A stretch of 64,000 nt of DNA from Dichotomicrobium sp964540795 (GCA_964540795.1 CAZINX010000003.1:62001-126000); one strand, 5' to 3'. Positions 1-12,170 are shown, counted from the first letter of the stretch. Numbers and translations are program-made. Notes: a model not told the origin generated them from the sequence alone.

Positions 1-524
1 AAGGCGCGGGTGTCCGGGTCGTCCTGCATGCGGCGCGCTTCCAGCACGGGCGTAAGGTCCGCGCCGCCGCCGAACCAGCTTTTCGTCGTGATGACGAAGC
101 GGGTGTTCATGTGCACGGCCGGCACATTGGGATTGTGCATATGCGCGATCAACGAGATGCCCGACGCCCAGAAGCGCGGGTCTTCCGCCGCGCCGGGGAT
201 CTGGTCCGCGAATTCCGGCTTGAAGGTGCCGAACACGATCGAGGTATGCACGCCGACCTTTTCGAAAACCCGGCCCTTCATTATCGACATGACGCCGCCG
301 CCGCCCGGCTCGCCCGTGTGGTCGGTGCGGTTCCATGGCGTGCGCTCGAACCGGCCCGGTTCCGCGTCCGCGAGCGGCCCGTCGTTCAGCTCGTCTTCAA
401 GCTGCTCGAACGCGGCGCAAATCTGGTCGCGCAACTCGGCGAACCAGGCGCTCGCGCGGTCCCGCTCTGTCTCCAGGGCATCGGTCAGGGGCGTTTCACA
501 GGGCGCGGCAGGCTGCAGGCTCAT
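1..524 (-). CDS. hemF: Oxygen-dependent coproporphyrinogen III oxidase, partial
   Basis: This gene converts coproporphyrinogen III to protoporphyrinogen IX with O2 in haem synthesis, in the cytoplasm. Translating the minus strand from the ATG at 524 gives about 174 residues with HemF signatures: a GGGGVM stretch followed by GRVFEKVGV, then FWASGISLIAHMHNP and VPAVHMNTR carrying the conserved histidines, and WFGGGADLTP. The C-terminal half lies beyond the left edge. Its start overlaps the trmL stop by 4 bp (ATGA), so the two are probably translationally coupled. Haem supply fits the cytochrome-rich content of the window. The family assignment is secure; only the missing end is unknown. Confidence 0.95.
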   Translation of the reverse strand, partial: MSLQPAAPCETPLTDALETERDRASAWFAELRDQICAAFEQLEDELNDGPLADAEPGRFERTPWNRTDHTGEPGGGGVMSIMKGRVFEKVGVHTSIVFGTFKPEFADQIPGAAEDPRFWASGISLIAHMHNPNVPAVHMNTRFVITTKSWFGGGADLTPVLEARRMQDDPDTRA

Positions 525-1006
525 GGCGTTTCCCGTATCGGAAATCCGTTTGTTTGACGCAATGCTTCACCTAACACCATCGCGGCGGCAACCGCAACGT
601 TGAGCGAGCGCAGGTCGGGGCGCATCGGGATGGCGATGCGGGCATCGGCGGTCTTGTGGACGGATTCGGGCACGCCGGCGCTCTCGCGACCGAGCAACAG
701 CGCGTCGCCGCGCGCGAAGGCGAAATCCAAATGTGACGACTCGGCATGGCGCGTCAGCAGCACGATCCGCGCGCCCTGCCCGCGCATCTGCGCGAGAAAA
801 GCCTCGTAGCTCGGGTGGCGGTCGATCGTGACATGCTGAAGATAGTCCAGACCCGCGCGGCGCAGCGCCCGATCCGACATGTCGAAACCAGCCGGCGCGA
901 TAATGCTGACCGGCACGCCGACGCAGGCCGCGAGCCGCAGAATTGTGCCCGTGTTCTGGGCGATGTCCGGTTGATAAAGCGCAAGCCGCATCGTCGGAGC
1001 TTCCAT
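521..1006 (-). CDS. trmL: tRNA (cytidine(34)-2'-O)-methyltransferase
   Basis: A SpoU/SPOUT-family 2'-O-methyltransferase of 161 aa, the usual TrmL size, which methylates the wobble base of certain tRNA-Leu. Visible motifs are the N-terminal LALYQPDIAQNTGTILR (motif 1, with the N-T-G residues), LLGRESAGVP (motif 2), and IPMRPDLRSLNVAVAAAM (motif 3, the knot that binds S-adenosylmethionine). The first ATG is at 1006; a second Met six codons in (991) directly precedes the conserved RLALYQPD and could be the true start. It overlaps hemF by 4 bp downstream and diverges from petA. Other SpoU proteins are longer, so TrmL is the best fit. Confidence 0.9.
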   Translation of the reverse strand: MEAPTMRLALYQPDIAQNTGTILRLAACVGVPVSIIAPAGFDMSDRALRRAGLDYLQHVTIDRHPSYEAFLAQMRGQGARIVLLTRHAESSHLDFAFARGDALLLGRESAGVPESVHKTADARIAIPMRPDLRSLNVAVAAAMVLGEALRQTNGFPIRETP

Positions 1007-1181
1007 AATTGAGGCAAGGATCGCCAGGAGAGGTGTGATCTATGCGCCACTTTGTCACCGCATTTGACCTAGACTCAGCGCGTTCTCTGACAATATAAGG
1101 CCGTGCTGGGGAGCAGGGGCCGCGCCGTAGCATCCGCGGGCGCGCGAGACGCTCAGCAAGGCAAGCGCGAAAGGACGATTC

Positions 1182-1754
1182 ATGGCGATTTCTGCCGACG
1201 AGCCGAACAGGCGTGACTTCATCCACATCGCGACGACGGCATTTCTGGTGGTCGGCGGCGCCGCAGCTCTCTGGCCGGCGGTCGACCAGATGAACCCGAG
1301 CGAGGCGACGCTGGCGACGGGCACCGTGGACGTGGATATCGCGCCGATCGAGCCCGGGATGGCCATCACGGTCATGTGGCGCGGCAAGCCGGTGTTTATC
1401 CGTCATCGCACGGAAGAAGAGATCGAGGCGGCGAAGGCGGTCGACGTTTCCGATCTGCCCGACCCGAACGTGTTCGCGATGGGCGATCAGGCCGGCCTGC
1501 CCGCGACGGATGACAATATCACCGCGGAAGGCCATCGCCAGTGGCTTGTGGTGATCGGCATCTGCACGCATCTCGGCTGCATCCCGAAGGGCAACAAGCC
1601 GAGCGAAAACCGCGGCGAGTGGGGCGGGTGGTTCTGTCCGTGTCACGGCTCGCACTACGATACCGCGGGGCGCATCCGCAAGGGGCCGGCAGCGCGAAAT
1701 CTGGAGCTGCCGCTGTTCTCGTTCACGTCGGACACGACCATCCAGCTCGGTTAA
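1182..1754 (+). CDS. petA: Ubiquinol-cytochrome c reductase, Rieske iron-sulfur subunit
   Basis: The Rieske subunit of the cytochrome bc1 complex passes electrons from ubiquinol at the Qo site to cytochrome c1. It has 190 aa, typical for bacterial PetA. The N-terminus has a twin-arginine-like RRDFIHIAT followed by one hydrophobic anchor (about residues 15-32). The [2Fe-2S] ligands are in CTHLGC (about 128-133) and CPCHGSHYD (about 153-161), with two Cys and two His as expected. It is first in petABC, with petB 12 bp downstream. A TATAAG at 1094-1099 lies in the 175-bp gap shared with trmL, but no -35 at proper spacing is convincing. Confidence 0.97.
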   Translation: MAISADEPNRRDFIHIATTAFLVVGGAAALWPAVDQMNPSEATLATGTVDVDIAPIEPGMAITVMWRGKPVFIRHRTEEEIEAAKAVDVSDLPDPNVFAMGDQAGLPATDDNITAEGHRQWLVVIGICTHLGCIPKGNKPSENRGEWGGWFCPCHGSHYDTAGRIRKGPAARNLELPLFSFTSDTTIQLG

Positions 1755-1766
1755 GGACCTGCGATC

Positions 1767-3059
1767 ATGAAGCCAGAGACCACATATCAGCCGAATAACG
1801 CGTTCGAACGCTGGCTCGATGAGCGCCTGCCGGTCCCCCGCTTGCTGCACGACCAGATCACGGCATTCCCGACGCCGCGCAACCTCAACTATCTCTGGAC
1901 ATTCGGCGGCATCCTGACCTTCGTTCTGATGGTCCAGATCATCACCGGCATCATCGCCGCGATGCACTACGTGCCAAGCGTCGATATGGCGTTCGAGTCG
2001 ATTGAACGTTTGATGCGCGACGTGAATTACGGCTGGCTGATGCGCTACACGCACGCAGTCGGCGCGTCGATGTTTTTCCTCGCGGTGTATATCCACATCT
2101 TTCGCGGCCTGTATTACGGCTCCTACAAGGCGCCCCGGGAGGTGCTCTGGATCCTGGGCGTCATCATTCTCATTCTGATGATGGCCACCGCCTTCATGGG
2201 GTACTCGCTGCCTTGGGGTCAGATGAGCTATTGGGCGGTGACGGTGATCACCAACCTGTTCTCGTCGCTCGATCAGCTCATTCCGGGGCTGGGCACCACG
2301 CTGGTGCAGTGGATCTGGGGCGGCTTTTCGGTCGGCGATCCGACGCTGAACCGCCTGTTCAGCCTGCACTATCTCTTCCCGTTCCTGATCGCGGCCTGCG
2401 TCGGGCTGCACATCTGGGCGCTGCACGTGCCGGGCAACAACAATCCGACCGGCCTGGCGGTGAAGGACGTGAAGAAGGAGACGGTGCCGTTCCACCCCTA
2501 CATCACGGTGAAGGACGGCTTCGCGCTGACGATCTTCGCGATCATTTTCGCCTACTTCGTATTCTACATGCCGAACTATCTCGGCCACGCGGACAACTAC
2601 ATCCCGGCCGATCCGCTGGTGACGCCCGCGCACATCGTGCCTGAGTGGTACTTCCTGCCGTTCTACGCGATCCTGCGCGCCATTCCCGACAAGCTCGGCG
2701 GCGTGATCGCGATGTTCGCGGCAATCTTCGTGCTGTTCCTGGTGCCGTGGCTGGACACCTCGCGCGTGCGCTCGACGAGCTATCGCCCGCTCTACCGGCC
2801 GTTCTTCTGGCTCTTCGTGTTTACCTGCATCGCGCTGGGCTATCTGGGCGCCAAGCCGGCCGAGGGCGGCTACCTGATCGCGACGCAGCTGTTCACGGCT
2901 TACTACTTCATTCACTTCCTCGTGGTCATGCCGGTCGTGGGCATCATCGAGAGGCCGAAACAGCGGCCGGCCAGCATCGCCGAGACCATTTATGGACCGC
3001 AACCGGAAGGGCGGGGGGCCGCGCCGGAGGCGGCGCCCGCCACGCCAGAAAAACGATAA
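1767..3059 (+). CDS. petB: Ubiquinol-cytochrome c reductase, cytochrome b subunit
   Basis: A di-haem integral membrane cytochrome b of 430 aa holding the Qo and Qi sites of the bc1 complex. It has eight or more hydrophobic segments. Haem-ligand histidines lie in RYTHAVGASMFFLAVYIHIFRG and in HYLFPF..GLHIWALH, and the Qo-site PEWYFLPFYAILR (the PEWY motif) is present. The tail after about residue 405 is Pro/Ala/Glu-rich. It is the full-length, unsplit form found in alphaproteobacteria rather than the b6/subunit IV split. It lies between petA (12 bp) and petC (22 bp), clearly one operon. Confidence 0.97.
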   Translation: MKPETTYQPNNAFERWLDERLPVPRLLHDQITAFPTPRNLNYLWTFGGILTFVLMVQIITGIIAAMHYVPSVDMAFESIERLMRDVNYGWLMRYTHAVGASMFFLAVYIHIFRGLYYGSYKAPREVLWILGVIILILMMATAFMGYSLPWGQMSYWAVTVITNLFSSLDQLIPGLGTTLVQWIWGGFSVGDPTLNRLFSLHYLFPFLIAACVGLHIWALHVPGNNNPTGLAVKDVKKETVPFHPYITVKDGFALTIFAIIFAYFVFYMPNYLGHADNYIPADPLVTPAHIVPEWYFLPFYAILRAIPDKLGGVIAMFAAIFVLFLVPWLDTSRVRSTSYRPLYRPFFWLFVFTCIALGYLGAKPAEGGYLIATQLFTAYYFIHFLVVMPVVGIIERPKQRPASIAETIYGPQPEGRGAAPEAAPATPEKR

Positions 3060-3081
3060 GGTGAGAGAGAGGGTTCCGGCC

Positions 3082-3972
3082 ATGACATACAGCTTGACGC
3101 ATCTCATCTCGCCGATCCGCGCCAGCTTGGGCGCCGCCGCGCTTGCGGTCGCTCTCGCGGCGACGGGAACCGCGCCGGATCGCGCTCTGGCGGCAGCGGC
3201 GACAGCGGACATCGCAAAGCAGGATTGGACCTTCGCCGGTCCGTTCGGCTATTACGACCAGAACCAGTTGCGCCGTGGTTTCCAGGTCTATCAGCAGGTC
3301 TGCGCGTCCTGTCACGGCATGGACCTGCTGTATTATCGGAACCTGAGCGACGAGAACGGCCCGAACCTGCCGCAGGAGCAAGTCGAGGCCATCGCGAGCG
3401 AATACACCGTGATGGATGGGCCGAACGATCAGGGCGAGATGTTCGAGCGCGAGGCAACGCCGAACGACGCGTTCGTCAACCCGTACAGGAACGACAAGGA
3501 AGCCGCGCTCGTGAACAATGGCGTGGCGCCGCCGGACCTTTCGGTGATCGCCAAGGCGCGCAACGCGTCCCCGGACGTCGCATGGTACATGTCCCCCGTT
3601 GTGATCGCGGAGGATCTGGTGACGATGTATGCCGAGGGCGGAGCGGACTACATCTACGGGTTCCTGACAGGCTACGAGCAGCCGCCGGAAGACAAGGAGG
3701 TGCAGCCCGGTCTTCATTACAACGCGGTCTACCCGGGCAACCAGGTGGCGATGCCGCAGGTGCTCTACCCTGACATCGTGGCGTATAATGACGGCACGCC
3801 GACAACCGAGGCCCAGTACGCCAAGGATGTCACAGCGTTTCTGATGTGGTCGGCGGAGCCGAAGCTGGAGGAGCGCAAGCAGATGGGAGCCAAGGTGATG
3901 CTCTATCTCTTCATCCTCGCGGCGCTGCTCTACATGTCCAAGCGCATCCTGTGGCGGCGTCTGAAGCACTGA
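3082..3972 (+). CDS. petC: Ubiquinol-cytochrome c reductase, cytochrome c1
   Basis: The c-type cytochrome subunit of bc1, 296 aa. I chose the ATG at 3082, which is preceded by GAGAGAGGG and starts a clean signal peptide (hydrophobic core about residues 14-32, cleavage near ALA-AAA); an upstream in-frame start would overlap petB and add a basic, unlikely N-terminus. The haem c site is CASCH (about residue 72), and a Met ligand is likely in the VAMPQVLYPD stretch. One C-terminal helix (MLYLFILAALLYM) anchors the protein. It is the last gene of petABC, followed by a hairpin-T-tract terminator. Confidence 0.97.
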   Translation: MTYSLTHLISPIRASLGAAALAVALAATGTAPDRALAAAATADIAKQDWTFAGPFGYYDQNQLRRGFQVYQQVCASCHGMDLLYYRNLSDENGPNLPQEQVEAIASEYTVMDGPNDQGEMFEREATPNDAFVNPYRNDKEAALVNNGVAPPDLSVIAKARNASPDVAWYMSPVVIAEDLVTMYAEGGADYIYGFLTGYEQPPEDKEVQPGLHYNAVYPGNQVAMPQVLYPDIVAYNDGTPTTEAQYAKDVTAFLMWSAEPKLEERKQMGAKVMLYLFILAALLYMSKRILWRRLKH

Positions 3973-4004
3973 GGGCGAGCTTCATCCAGCTCGTGTCGGA
4001 AATG

Positions 4005-4037
4005 AGCGCGGCCCCGCTCCCCTGTCGCGCTTTTTTT
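4005..4037 (+). terminator. Rho-independent terminator after petABC
   Basis: The arms AGCGCG (4005-4010) and CGCGCT (4026-4031) pair around a GC-rich loop that can itself fold, and are followed by a run of seven T (4031-4037). It sits 32 bp after petC and before the convergent rpfF-like gene. Confidence 0.75.
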
Positions 4038-4069
4038 CGTTTGGAGGCCGAGGCCGCCAGGGTTGCGTG

Positions 4070-5119
4070 TCAGGCGGAGCCGCGACGGCGCAGGCGCACC
4101 CGCTGAGCCTGCGCGAGTTTCGCCATTTTGCGCAGCCGCGCTTCCGGCAGCCTCAGCGCCAGCTTCACCCATCGCTCGCCGATCGCTTCCATCTCCGCGC
4201 GCGAGACGGGATGCGCGATCCGCCGCGCCTCGAACACGTTGAAGACCGCCTCGAACCGCTCCGACATCCAGGCGAGGTGCCGATCCATCACCGCGACCCC
4301 TTCCCCGTCCGGCGCAATGGCGTTGACGAGATCAAGGTCATAGAGCTGCTGCGCGGACATGACCGGGCTGTCGAGAATGGCGCGCTCGGCCCGCGCCTGT
4401 CCCAACCGGCGCGACAGGAAGGTGTAGGCGCCCATGCCCGGAAACAGCCCATAGCTGACTTCCGGCAGGGCGAAGCGCGAACGCTCCTCCGCAATGATGA
4501 CATCGCAGGCCATCGCCGCCTCGAACCCGCCGCCGAGCGCATCGCCGCACACCAGCGCCGTCGTGACCATGCCGGCCTCGCAGGCGTGATAGTTGCGGTA
4601 GCAGATGTCGATGCTCGCCATCGCATAGTCGCGCAACGCCGCCTCGTCCCCGGATTCCACGCAGGAGACGAAGAACTGCAGGTCGCCGCCCATGCTGAAA
4701 ACGCCGGGCGTGCGCGAGGCCAGCACGGTAAAACGCGCGGCCAGCGCCGCATCATTCGGGCTTTCCCGGTAGAAGTTGCGCAGTACGCGCTGCACGGACT
4801 GGATGTCCTTGAGCATCTGCGGCGTGTAGGACGGCCGCTCGCGATGCGCCTGAAAACCCCAGACGGCCCGCGTCGCCGGGTCGTATTCCAGCTCAAGCTC
4901 GCGCAGATCCAGCGTCTGCAGCCGCGCCGCCAGCCGCGCAGCCGCCGCTTGGCGCGCCTCGCTGGGCTCGGCCCCGTCCGCCTCAAACGCGGGCTTTTGC
5001 GCCCTCTGCGCAGGCGCGCGGCCGGTCCATGCGCCAGTCCTGGAGAAGGCCTCAGTGTCAAAGCGAATGGACGACGCGCGGGCGGGTTCGCCGCGCACCA
5101 GATGGATGGGCAGTCTCAT
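4070..5119 (-). CDS. rpfF: RpfF-type DSF synthase (crotonase family)
   Basis: A crotonase-fold enzyme of the RpfF class, which makes cis-2-unsaturated fatty-acid DSF signals from acyl-ACP. The protein is 349 aa, against about 290 in Xanthomonas RpfF; the extra length is a charged, low-complexity N-terminus of about 65 residues, so the true start may be internal. The core follows RpfF closely: FSMGGDL (Gly145 of the oxyanion hole), GDALGGGFEAAMACDVIIAE, LPEVSYGLFPGMGAYTFLSRR, and a helical C-terminus ending in a basic stretch. The two catalytic glutamates of RpfF, 20 residues apart (E141/E161 in Xanthomonas numbering, from memory), are E200 and E220 here. It diverges from two sensor-kinase genes, the second RpfC-like, which strongly supports a DSF role over an ordinary enoyl-CoA hydratase. 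Confidence 0.85.
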   Translation of the reverse strand: MRLPIHLVRGEPARASSIRFDTEAFSRTGAWTGRAPAQRAQKPAFEADGAEPSEARQAAAARLAARLQTLDLRELELEYDPATRAVWGFQAHRERPSYTPQMLKDIQSVQRVLRNFYRESPNDAALAARFTVLASRTPGVFSMGGDLQFFVSCVESGDEAALRDYAMASIDICYRNYHACEAGMVTTALVCGDALGGGFEAAMACDVIIAEERSRFALPEVSYGLFPGMGAYTFLSRRLGQARAERAILDSPVMSAQQLYDLDLVNAIAPDGEGVAVMDRHLAWMSERFEAVFNVFEARRIAHPVSRAEMEAIGERWVKLALRLPEARLRKMAKLAQAQRVRLRRRGSA

Positions 5120-5425
5120 GGTGATCTACTCGTTTACCCTTATGCAACTTTCGGTAGCACGTTTGAATTCGGCACGCCAGAGGCATTGCCATTCCAGCGA
5201 AGCAGCGTCCCGGCGGCGGCCCGCATTCGGCCTGGGCATTTTTAAGTGATTTTGCAGAAAGATTTTTCAACAGTTTAGGAGATTTATCACCTTTCCAGTA
5301 GGCGCAACTTAAGCCTTGACAGAGCCTGCGCAAGGATTTTGCACGCCGGGCGTGTACACTTGCGTTCACGCGAATTAAACAACTCTCTGCCAGCGTATCG
5401 GGGATTTCGCAGCCATAAGCAGGTT
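5120..5425. other. Divergent intergenic region of the rpf-like locus
   Basis: This 306-bp non-coding stretch separates the synthase gene from the kinase operon and must hold both promoters. It is AT-richer than its surroundings around 5235-5300. A TTGACA at 5316-5321 is a possible -35 toward the kinases, but no good -10 is found at 16-18 bp; TACACT at 5355-5360 is a weak candidate. I see no hairpin terminator or clear palindromic operator. Confidence 0.5.
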
Positions 5426-7068
5426 ATGCCGGAAAGCCCTTACATCGCGATCATCGACGATCTGTCGGCAAACCGGGCATATCTGGAGCGGCTCGCGCGG
5501 TCGGTCGAGGATGTCGGGCGCGTGGCAAGTTTCGCCGGCGCGCCAGACGCGCTGCGCGCTTTTGCCGCGGACCCGCCCGATCTGGTCATCACCGATTTCA
5601 ACATGCCCGAGATGAACGCCGCGGAGTGCATATCCGCGCTGCGCGGGATCGAGGGTCTGGAGGACACGCCGGTCATGGTCGTCTCCGGCTACGAGCAGCG
5701 CGACATCCGCTACCAGGCGCTCGAATGCGGCGCGACCGACTTTCTCGTCACCCCGGTCGACACCCTTGAGTTCCGCACGCGCGCGCGCAACCTGCTGATG
5801 CTCGGGATGCATCAGAAGCTGCTGCGCAGCCGCGCCTTCGCCCTTCAGGACCGGCTGGTGAACGATCGCCTGCGCTCGCTGGAAACGCTCAAGCGCACCC
5901 GTCAGCACATGCTCGGCGTGATCGATTCAGTGCCGGCGATGGTTTACGCGGTGGATGAGCACGGCAACTGCACCTTCGCCAACCAGTTCTGCTTCGACTT
6001 CGCTGGCGCCGGCGAGACCGGCACGCTCGACGATCTGAACGACATGTTCGGGACGATCGCGGCCACAGGCATTCTCGAAAACCTGACGCGGGGCGCGCCG
6101 CAGCAAGCCGAGGTCACGCTGAGCGACGCGAACGGCCATCCGCGCGAGTTTTTCGTGGTCGCCCGCAAGACCGGCTCCGCCGAGGACCGCAGCCTGACCA
6201 GGGTTGTTTCCGCGCTCGACATTTCAAGCGTGAAGGCAGCCGAGCGCTCGCTGCGCATCGCCAAGGAAGAGGCGGAGGCGGCCAACCGCGCCAAGAGCAA
6301 CTTCCTCGCCAATATGAGCCATGAGCTGCGCACGCCGATGAACGCAATTATCGGCTTCACGGACATGATGCGCTCTGGCGTTGTGGGCGAAGCGCCAAAC
6401 GAGAAATATCGGCAGTATCTCGACAGCATCCTTTACAGCGCGCGCCACCTGCTTTCGATCATCAACGGCATCCTCGACTTCGCGCAGATGGAGGCGGGCA
6501 AGACGCGGATCGAGGAGACGGTGTTCTCGCTGCACAACTGCATCCGCCAGGTTGCCGAGATGCTCGACGCGCAGATCGCCGAACGCGGCAACACGCTGAA
6601 CCTGCCCGGCGATTCCGGGATCATGCTCTGGACCGACGAGCAGAAGCTGCGCCAGGTGTTCATCAACATCGTGTCCAACGCCAACAAGTTCACCGAAGGC
6701 GGCGGCATCACGGTAGAGGTCTGCCGGCCCGGCGACAGGCCGGAAAGCGCCCGTCCGCCCTTCGAGGGTCTCGAAATCCGGGTCACCGACACCGGACCGG
6801 GCATGAGCGAGGAGGAGAAACGAACCGCGCTCACCAGCTTCGGGCAGATTCTGGAGCACACCTTCGAGAAACCGCAGAACGGAACGGGGCTCGGGCTGCC
6901 CATCTCGGCTGGCTTCATGAAGCTCATGGGCGGGTCCCTGGACATCGAAAGCGAAAAGGGCGCGGGAACGACCGTTCGGCTCTGGCTGCCGGAGCGCAGC
7001 ATCGTGCGGACCGAGCCGACATGCGAACCGAAACCCGAAGCGCGGCGCTGCCACGCGGACGCCCAGCC

Positions 7069-7072
<4 letters not shown>
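5426..7072 (+). CDS. Receiver-PAS-histidine kinase, first gene of the rpf-like kinase pair
   Basis: A soluble signalling protein of 548 aa. Order of domains: receiver (residues about 5-122, phospho-acceptor D57 in VITDFNMPE), a coiled-coil linker (about 130-160), a PAS-like domain (about 163-268, ending in a PAC-like ALDISSVK), a second coiled coil, HisKA with H299 in NMSHELRTP, and HATPase_c with N-box NIVSNANKFT and GTGLGLPIS. The usual receiver Lys before Pro is Thr109 (LVTPVD), so its phosphorylation chemistry may be altered. The ATG at 5426 starts directly at the receiver; an upstream TTG would add an unstructured leader. Its stop overlaps the rpfC-like ATG (ATGA), so the proteins are made together. 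It may be a phosphorelay partner of the RpfC-like kinase in place of RpfG. Confidence 0.8.
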
Positions 7073-9590
<2,518 letters not shown>

Positions 9591-9594
<4 letters not shown>

Positions 9595-10214
9595 TGCGGC
9601 GCGGGCGGGATGACGCGCGTGTTCTCCGCCCCGGCGGCGCGATAGTCCGCCGCGTCATCCACGTCGCGCAGTTCATCGGTCAGCGCCACGCCCAGGCCGC
9701 GCGCCTCAAGATTAGCGATGGTGTCAGCCCGCGCATAAGGACCCGACCAGCGCACGCCGTCGAACATCCCGCGCGGCCCTGGCCCTCGCCGCAGCCCGAT
9801 CAGCCAATAGCCGCCGTCACGCGCCGGTCCGAGCACCGCATCCGCGCCGCGCAGCGCGCAGAATGCCCGCGCGATCCGCGCCGCCGTGATACCCGGAATA
9901 TCGCTGCCGACAATCAGCGCCGGCCCCGGCCCGCCCCGCGCCAACACATGCGCCATGCGCGCCCCGAGATCGCCCGGCCCTTGCGGAACGCGCAGCAGGT
10001 CGCCCGGCCACCAGCGCGCTGCGTGCGCCGCCTCGGGCGCGACGGCCAGCGCCAGCCGCCAGCGCGGGTCTCGCAGCCGCCGGATCACTGCCGCCGTGTT
10101 ATGCCGGTGAAAGCGCACCGCGGCCATCTCGCTGATCTCGCGCGCCAGCCGCGTCTTGACCCGGCCAGGGCGGGGCGCCTTGACCATCAGGAAGACGGTC
10201 GGCCGCTCAGCCAT
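9591..10214 (-). CDS. TIGR04282 family nucleotidyl/glycosyl transferase
   Basis: A GT-A-fold protein of 207 aa of the type that often travels with a family 2 glycosyltransferase (TIGR04283), as here. Visible landmarks are the N-terminal FLMVKAPRPGRVKTRLA (nucleotide-binding, like MobA/CofC), IVGSDIPGI with the DxP motif, and DAVLGPARDGGYWLIGL. The ATG at 10214 was chosen over an upstream frame because it precedes the conserved strand and overlaps the upstream gene's stop by 8 bp, typical of coupled genes. The substrate of this family pair is not known to me. Confidence 0.8.
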
Positions 10215-10893
10215 AAAGCTTGACGATATAGCGCGGCGGCACACGCAGGTAAAAGAGCGTCAGGCAGGAGAGATTGCGCAGCATCCGCAGGAAGTAGCCG
10301 TCGCGCTGGTAGCGGTCCGCGCTCGTGGTTGCCCGGCTGCGCAGGAAAGACAGATCGCGCCGGCCGATGCGCCGGACCAGATCGACATCCTCCATCAGCG
10401 GCAGATCGCGAAACCCGCCGAGCCGCTCGTAATGCGCGCGCGATATCAAAAGCCCCTGATCGCCATAGGGCAGCCGCAGAAGCGCGCAGCGCAAGCTCAC
10501 CATCGCCTCCAGATAGCGCGGCCGCGCGCCGCGGTCATCGAGCGCGAAGCGAAAGGCCGCGGCCCCGTGCCGTCTGGCGCGGGCGGTCTCCTGAATGAAG
10601 CGTTCGGCCTCCCGGTGCCAGTCATGCTCCAGCACCGTGTCGGCGTGGAGGAACAACAGCCACTCGCCCTTCGCCGCCCGCGCGCCCTCGGCAAGCTGCG
10701 GCCCGCGCCCTTTCGGCGCGCGGACGAACTTCGCGCCCACGCCCTCGGCGATCTGAGGCGTATCATCCTGGGACCCGCCATCGGCGATGATGACCTCGCG
10801 CACGACGCCATTGACGACGCCCGGCACCAGCGCAGCCAGACTGCGGCCCAGTTCGCCTTCGGAATTGAGCGTTGGGATCACCACCGAGATCAT
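10207..10893 (-). CDS. TIGR04283 family 2 glycosyltransferase
   Basis: A cytoplasmic GT2 protein of 228 aa. The GT-A signature is clear: MISVVIPTLNSEGEL at the start, VIIADGGSQDDT for the first Asp, LFLHADT for the DxD metal site, then GDQGLLISR and MEDVDLVRR near the acceptor site. Starting at the Met that opens this domain (10893) removes a basic leader. It precedes and overlaps the TIGR04282 gene, and this two-gene set recurs in many proteobacteria. The sugar and acceptor cannot be read from the sequence. Confidence 0.82.
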   Translation of the reverse strand: MISVVIPTLNSEGELGRSLAALVPGVVNGVVREVIIADGGSQDDTPQIAEGVGAKFVRAPKGRGPQLAEGARAAKGEWLLFLHADTVLEHDWHREAERFIQETARARRHGAAAFRFALDDRGARPRYLEAMVSLRCALLRLPYGDQGLLISRAHYERLGGFRDLPLMEDVDLVRRIGRRDLSFLRSRATTSADRYQRDGYFLRMLRNLSCLTLFYLRVPPRYIVKLYG

Positions 10894-10993
10894 GGCGCGG
10901 ATGATACGGCTGGCGGACTTGTCCACAAGCAATTTCTGCCAGAGCTGCGCCGATGTTCTTTATTTGTTCGATGGTTCGCGTTAAGCTTGTGAC

Positions 10994-12118
10994 ATGAGCG
11001 CCCGATCCTCGAAACCGCCTGTGCGAAGCTCGCAGGATGCGGAAACCGCCGTGGCCGACCGCCGGCGCGGGCGCGGCGCCTGCTCGAACGCCGCCGGGCG
11101 GTACGAGAGCGAGCGGCGCGACGTCTTTGACGACGGGTGGGAGAGCCTCGCCGATCTCGACGCCTTCAAGACCGAGGTGCGCGAGGAGATGTCCCGCAGC
11201 ATCATCGCGACGAATGACAGCCCGGATATCGGTTTCGACCAATCCATCAACGCCTATCGCGGCTGCGAGCATGGCTGCATCTACTGCTTCGCGCGGCCGA
11301 CACACTGCCATCTGGGCTATTCGGCGGGCATCGACTTCGAGACCAAGCTGACCGCGAAGGTGAACGCCGCGGAGCTGCTGGAAAAGGCGCTCAGCAAGCC
11401 GCGTTACCGCGTCAAGCCGATCATGCTCGGCACCAATACCGACCCCTATCAGCCGATCGAGCGGGAGCGGCGCATCACCCGGTCCATCCTGGAGGTGCTG
11501 GCGGAGACGCGGCATCCGGTCGGCATCGTCACGAAGTCGGCGCTGGTGACGCGCGATCTCGATATCCTCGCGCCGATGGCCGCGCAGGGGCTGGTGCATG
11601 TCGGCCTGTCGGTCACGACGCTGGACAACCGGCTTTCGCGGTCGATGGAGCCGCGGGCCAGCGCGCCGGCCAAGCGGCTGGAGGCAATCCGGGTCCTGAG
11701 CGAAGCCGGGGTGCCGGTGCGTGTCATGGCCGCACCGATGATCCCCGCGCTGAACGACCCGGAACTTGAGCGCATCCTTGAGGCGGGCGCGGCGCGCGGC
11801 GCGCAGACCGCCAGTTATATCCTCTTGCGTCTGCCCCTAGAGGTCGCGCCGCTGTTCCGCGAATGGCTTGCGCAGAATTACCCCACTCGGGCGCAGCGCG
11901 TCATGGCGCTGGTACAGGACACGCGCGGCGGAAAGGACTACGACGCCCGCTTCGGCGTGCGCAAGCGCGGCGAAGGGCCGTATGCGCAGCAGCTTGGCGC
12001 GCGCTTTGCCATCGCCCTGCGCCGGTTCGGCCTGAAGCGCGATCACCCGCCGCTGCGCACCGATCTCTTCCACCCGCCCGCCCCGTCGGGCCAGCTTGAC
12101 CTGTTTGCCCCGCCTTGA
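10994..12118 (+). CDS. PA0069 family radical SAM protein
   Basis: A radical S-adenosylmethionine protein of 374 aa. The [4Fe-4S]/SAM cluster motif is CEHGCIYCFARPTH, of the CxxxCxxC type, followed by LGYSAGIDFETKL typical of the PA0069/SplB-like group. Downstream are LGTNTDPYQPIERERRITR and VGLSVTTLDNRLSRSMEPRA. The first ~60 residues are basic and variable. The reaction is not established for this family; similarity to spore photoproduct lyase is distant. It stands alone on the plus strand, with rnhB 52 bp downstream. Confidence 0.88.
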   Translation: MSARSSKPPVRSSQDAETAVADRRRGRGACSNAAGRYESERRDVFDDGWESLADLDAFKTEVREEMSRSIIATNDSPDIGFDQSINAYRGCEHGCIYCFARPTHCHLGYSAGIDFETKLTAKVNAAELLEKALSKPRYRVKPIMLGTNTDPYQPIERERRITRSILEVLAETRHPVGIVTKSALVTRDLDILAPMAAQGLVHVGLSVTTLDNRLSRSMEPRASAPAKRLEAIRVLSEAGVPVRVMAAPMIPALNDPELERILEAGAARGAQTASYILLRLPLEVAPLFREWLAQNYPTRAQRVMALVQDTRGGKDYDARFGVRKRGEGPYAQQLGARFAIALRRFGLKRDHPPLRTDLFHPPAPSGQLDLFAPP

Positions 12119-12170
12119 TCCCGCCGCCAGAATCGGCGTTGCTGCCGCCGTTGGTTCAGGCGGGTGGGCA

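Noticed and set aside
1064..1099. sigma-70 promoter TTGACC/TATAAG before petA
   Set aside because: The spacer is 24 bp, too long for a normal promoter.
567..3212. An 881-codon open frame on the minus strand across petABC and trmL
   Set aside because: It is antisense to four well-identified genes and has a charged, domain-free composition typical of GC-rich shadow frames.
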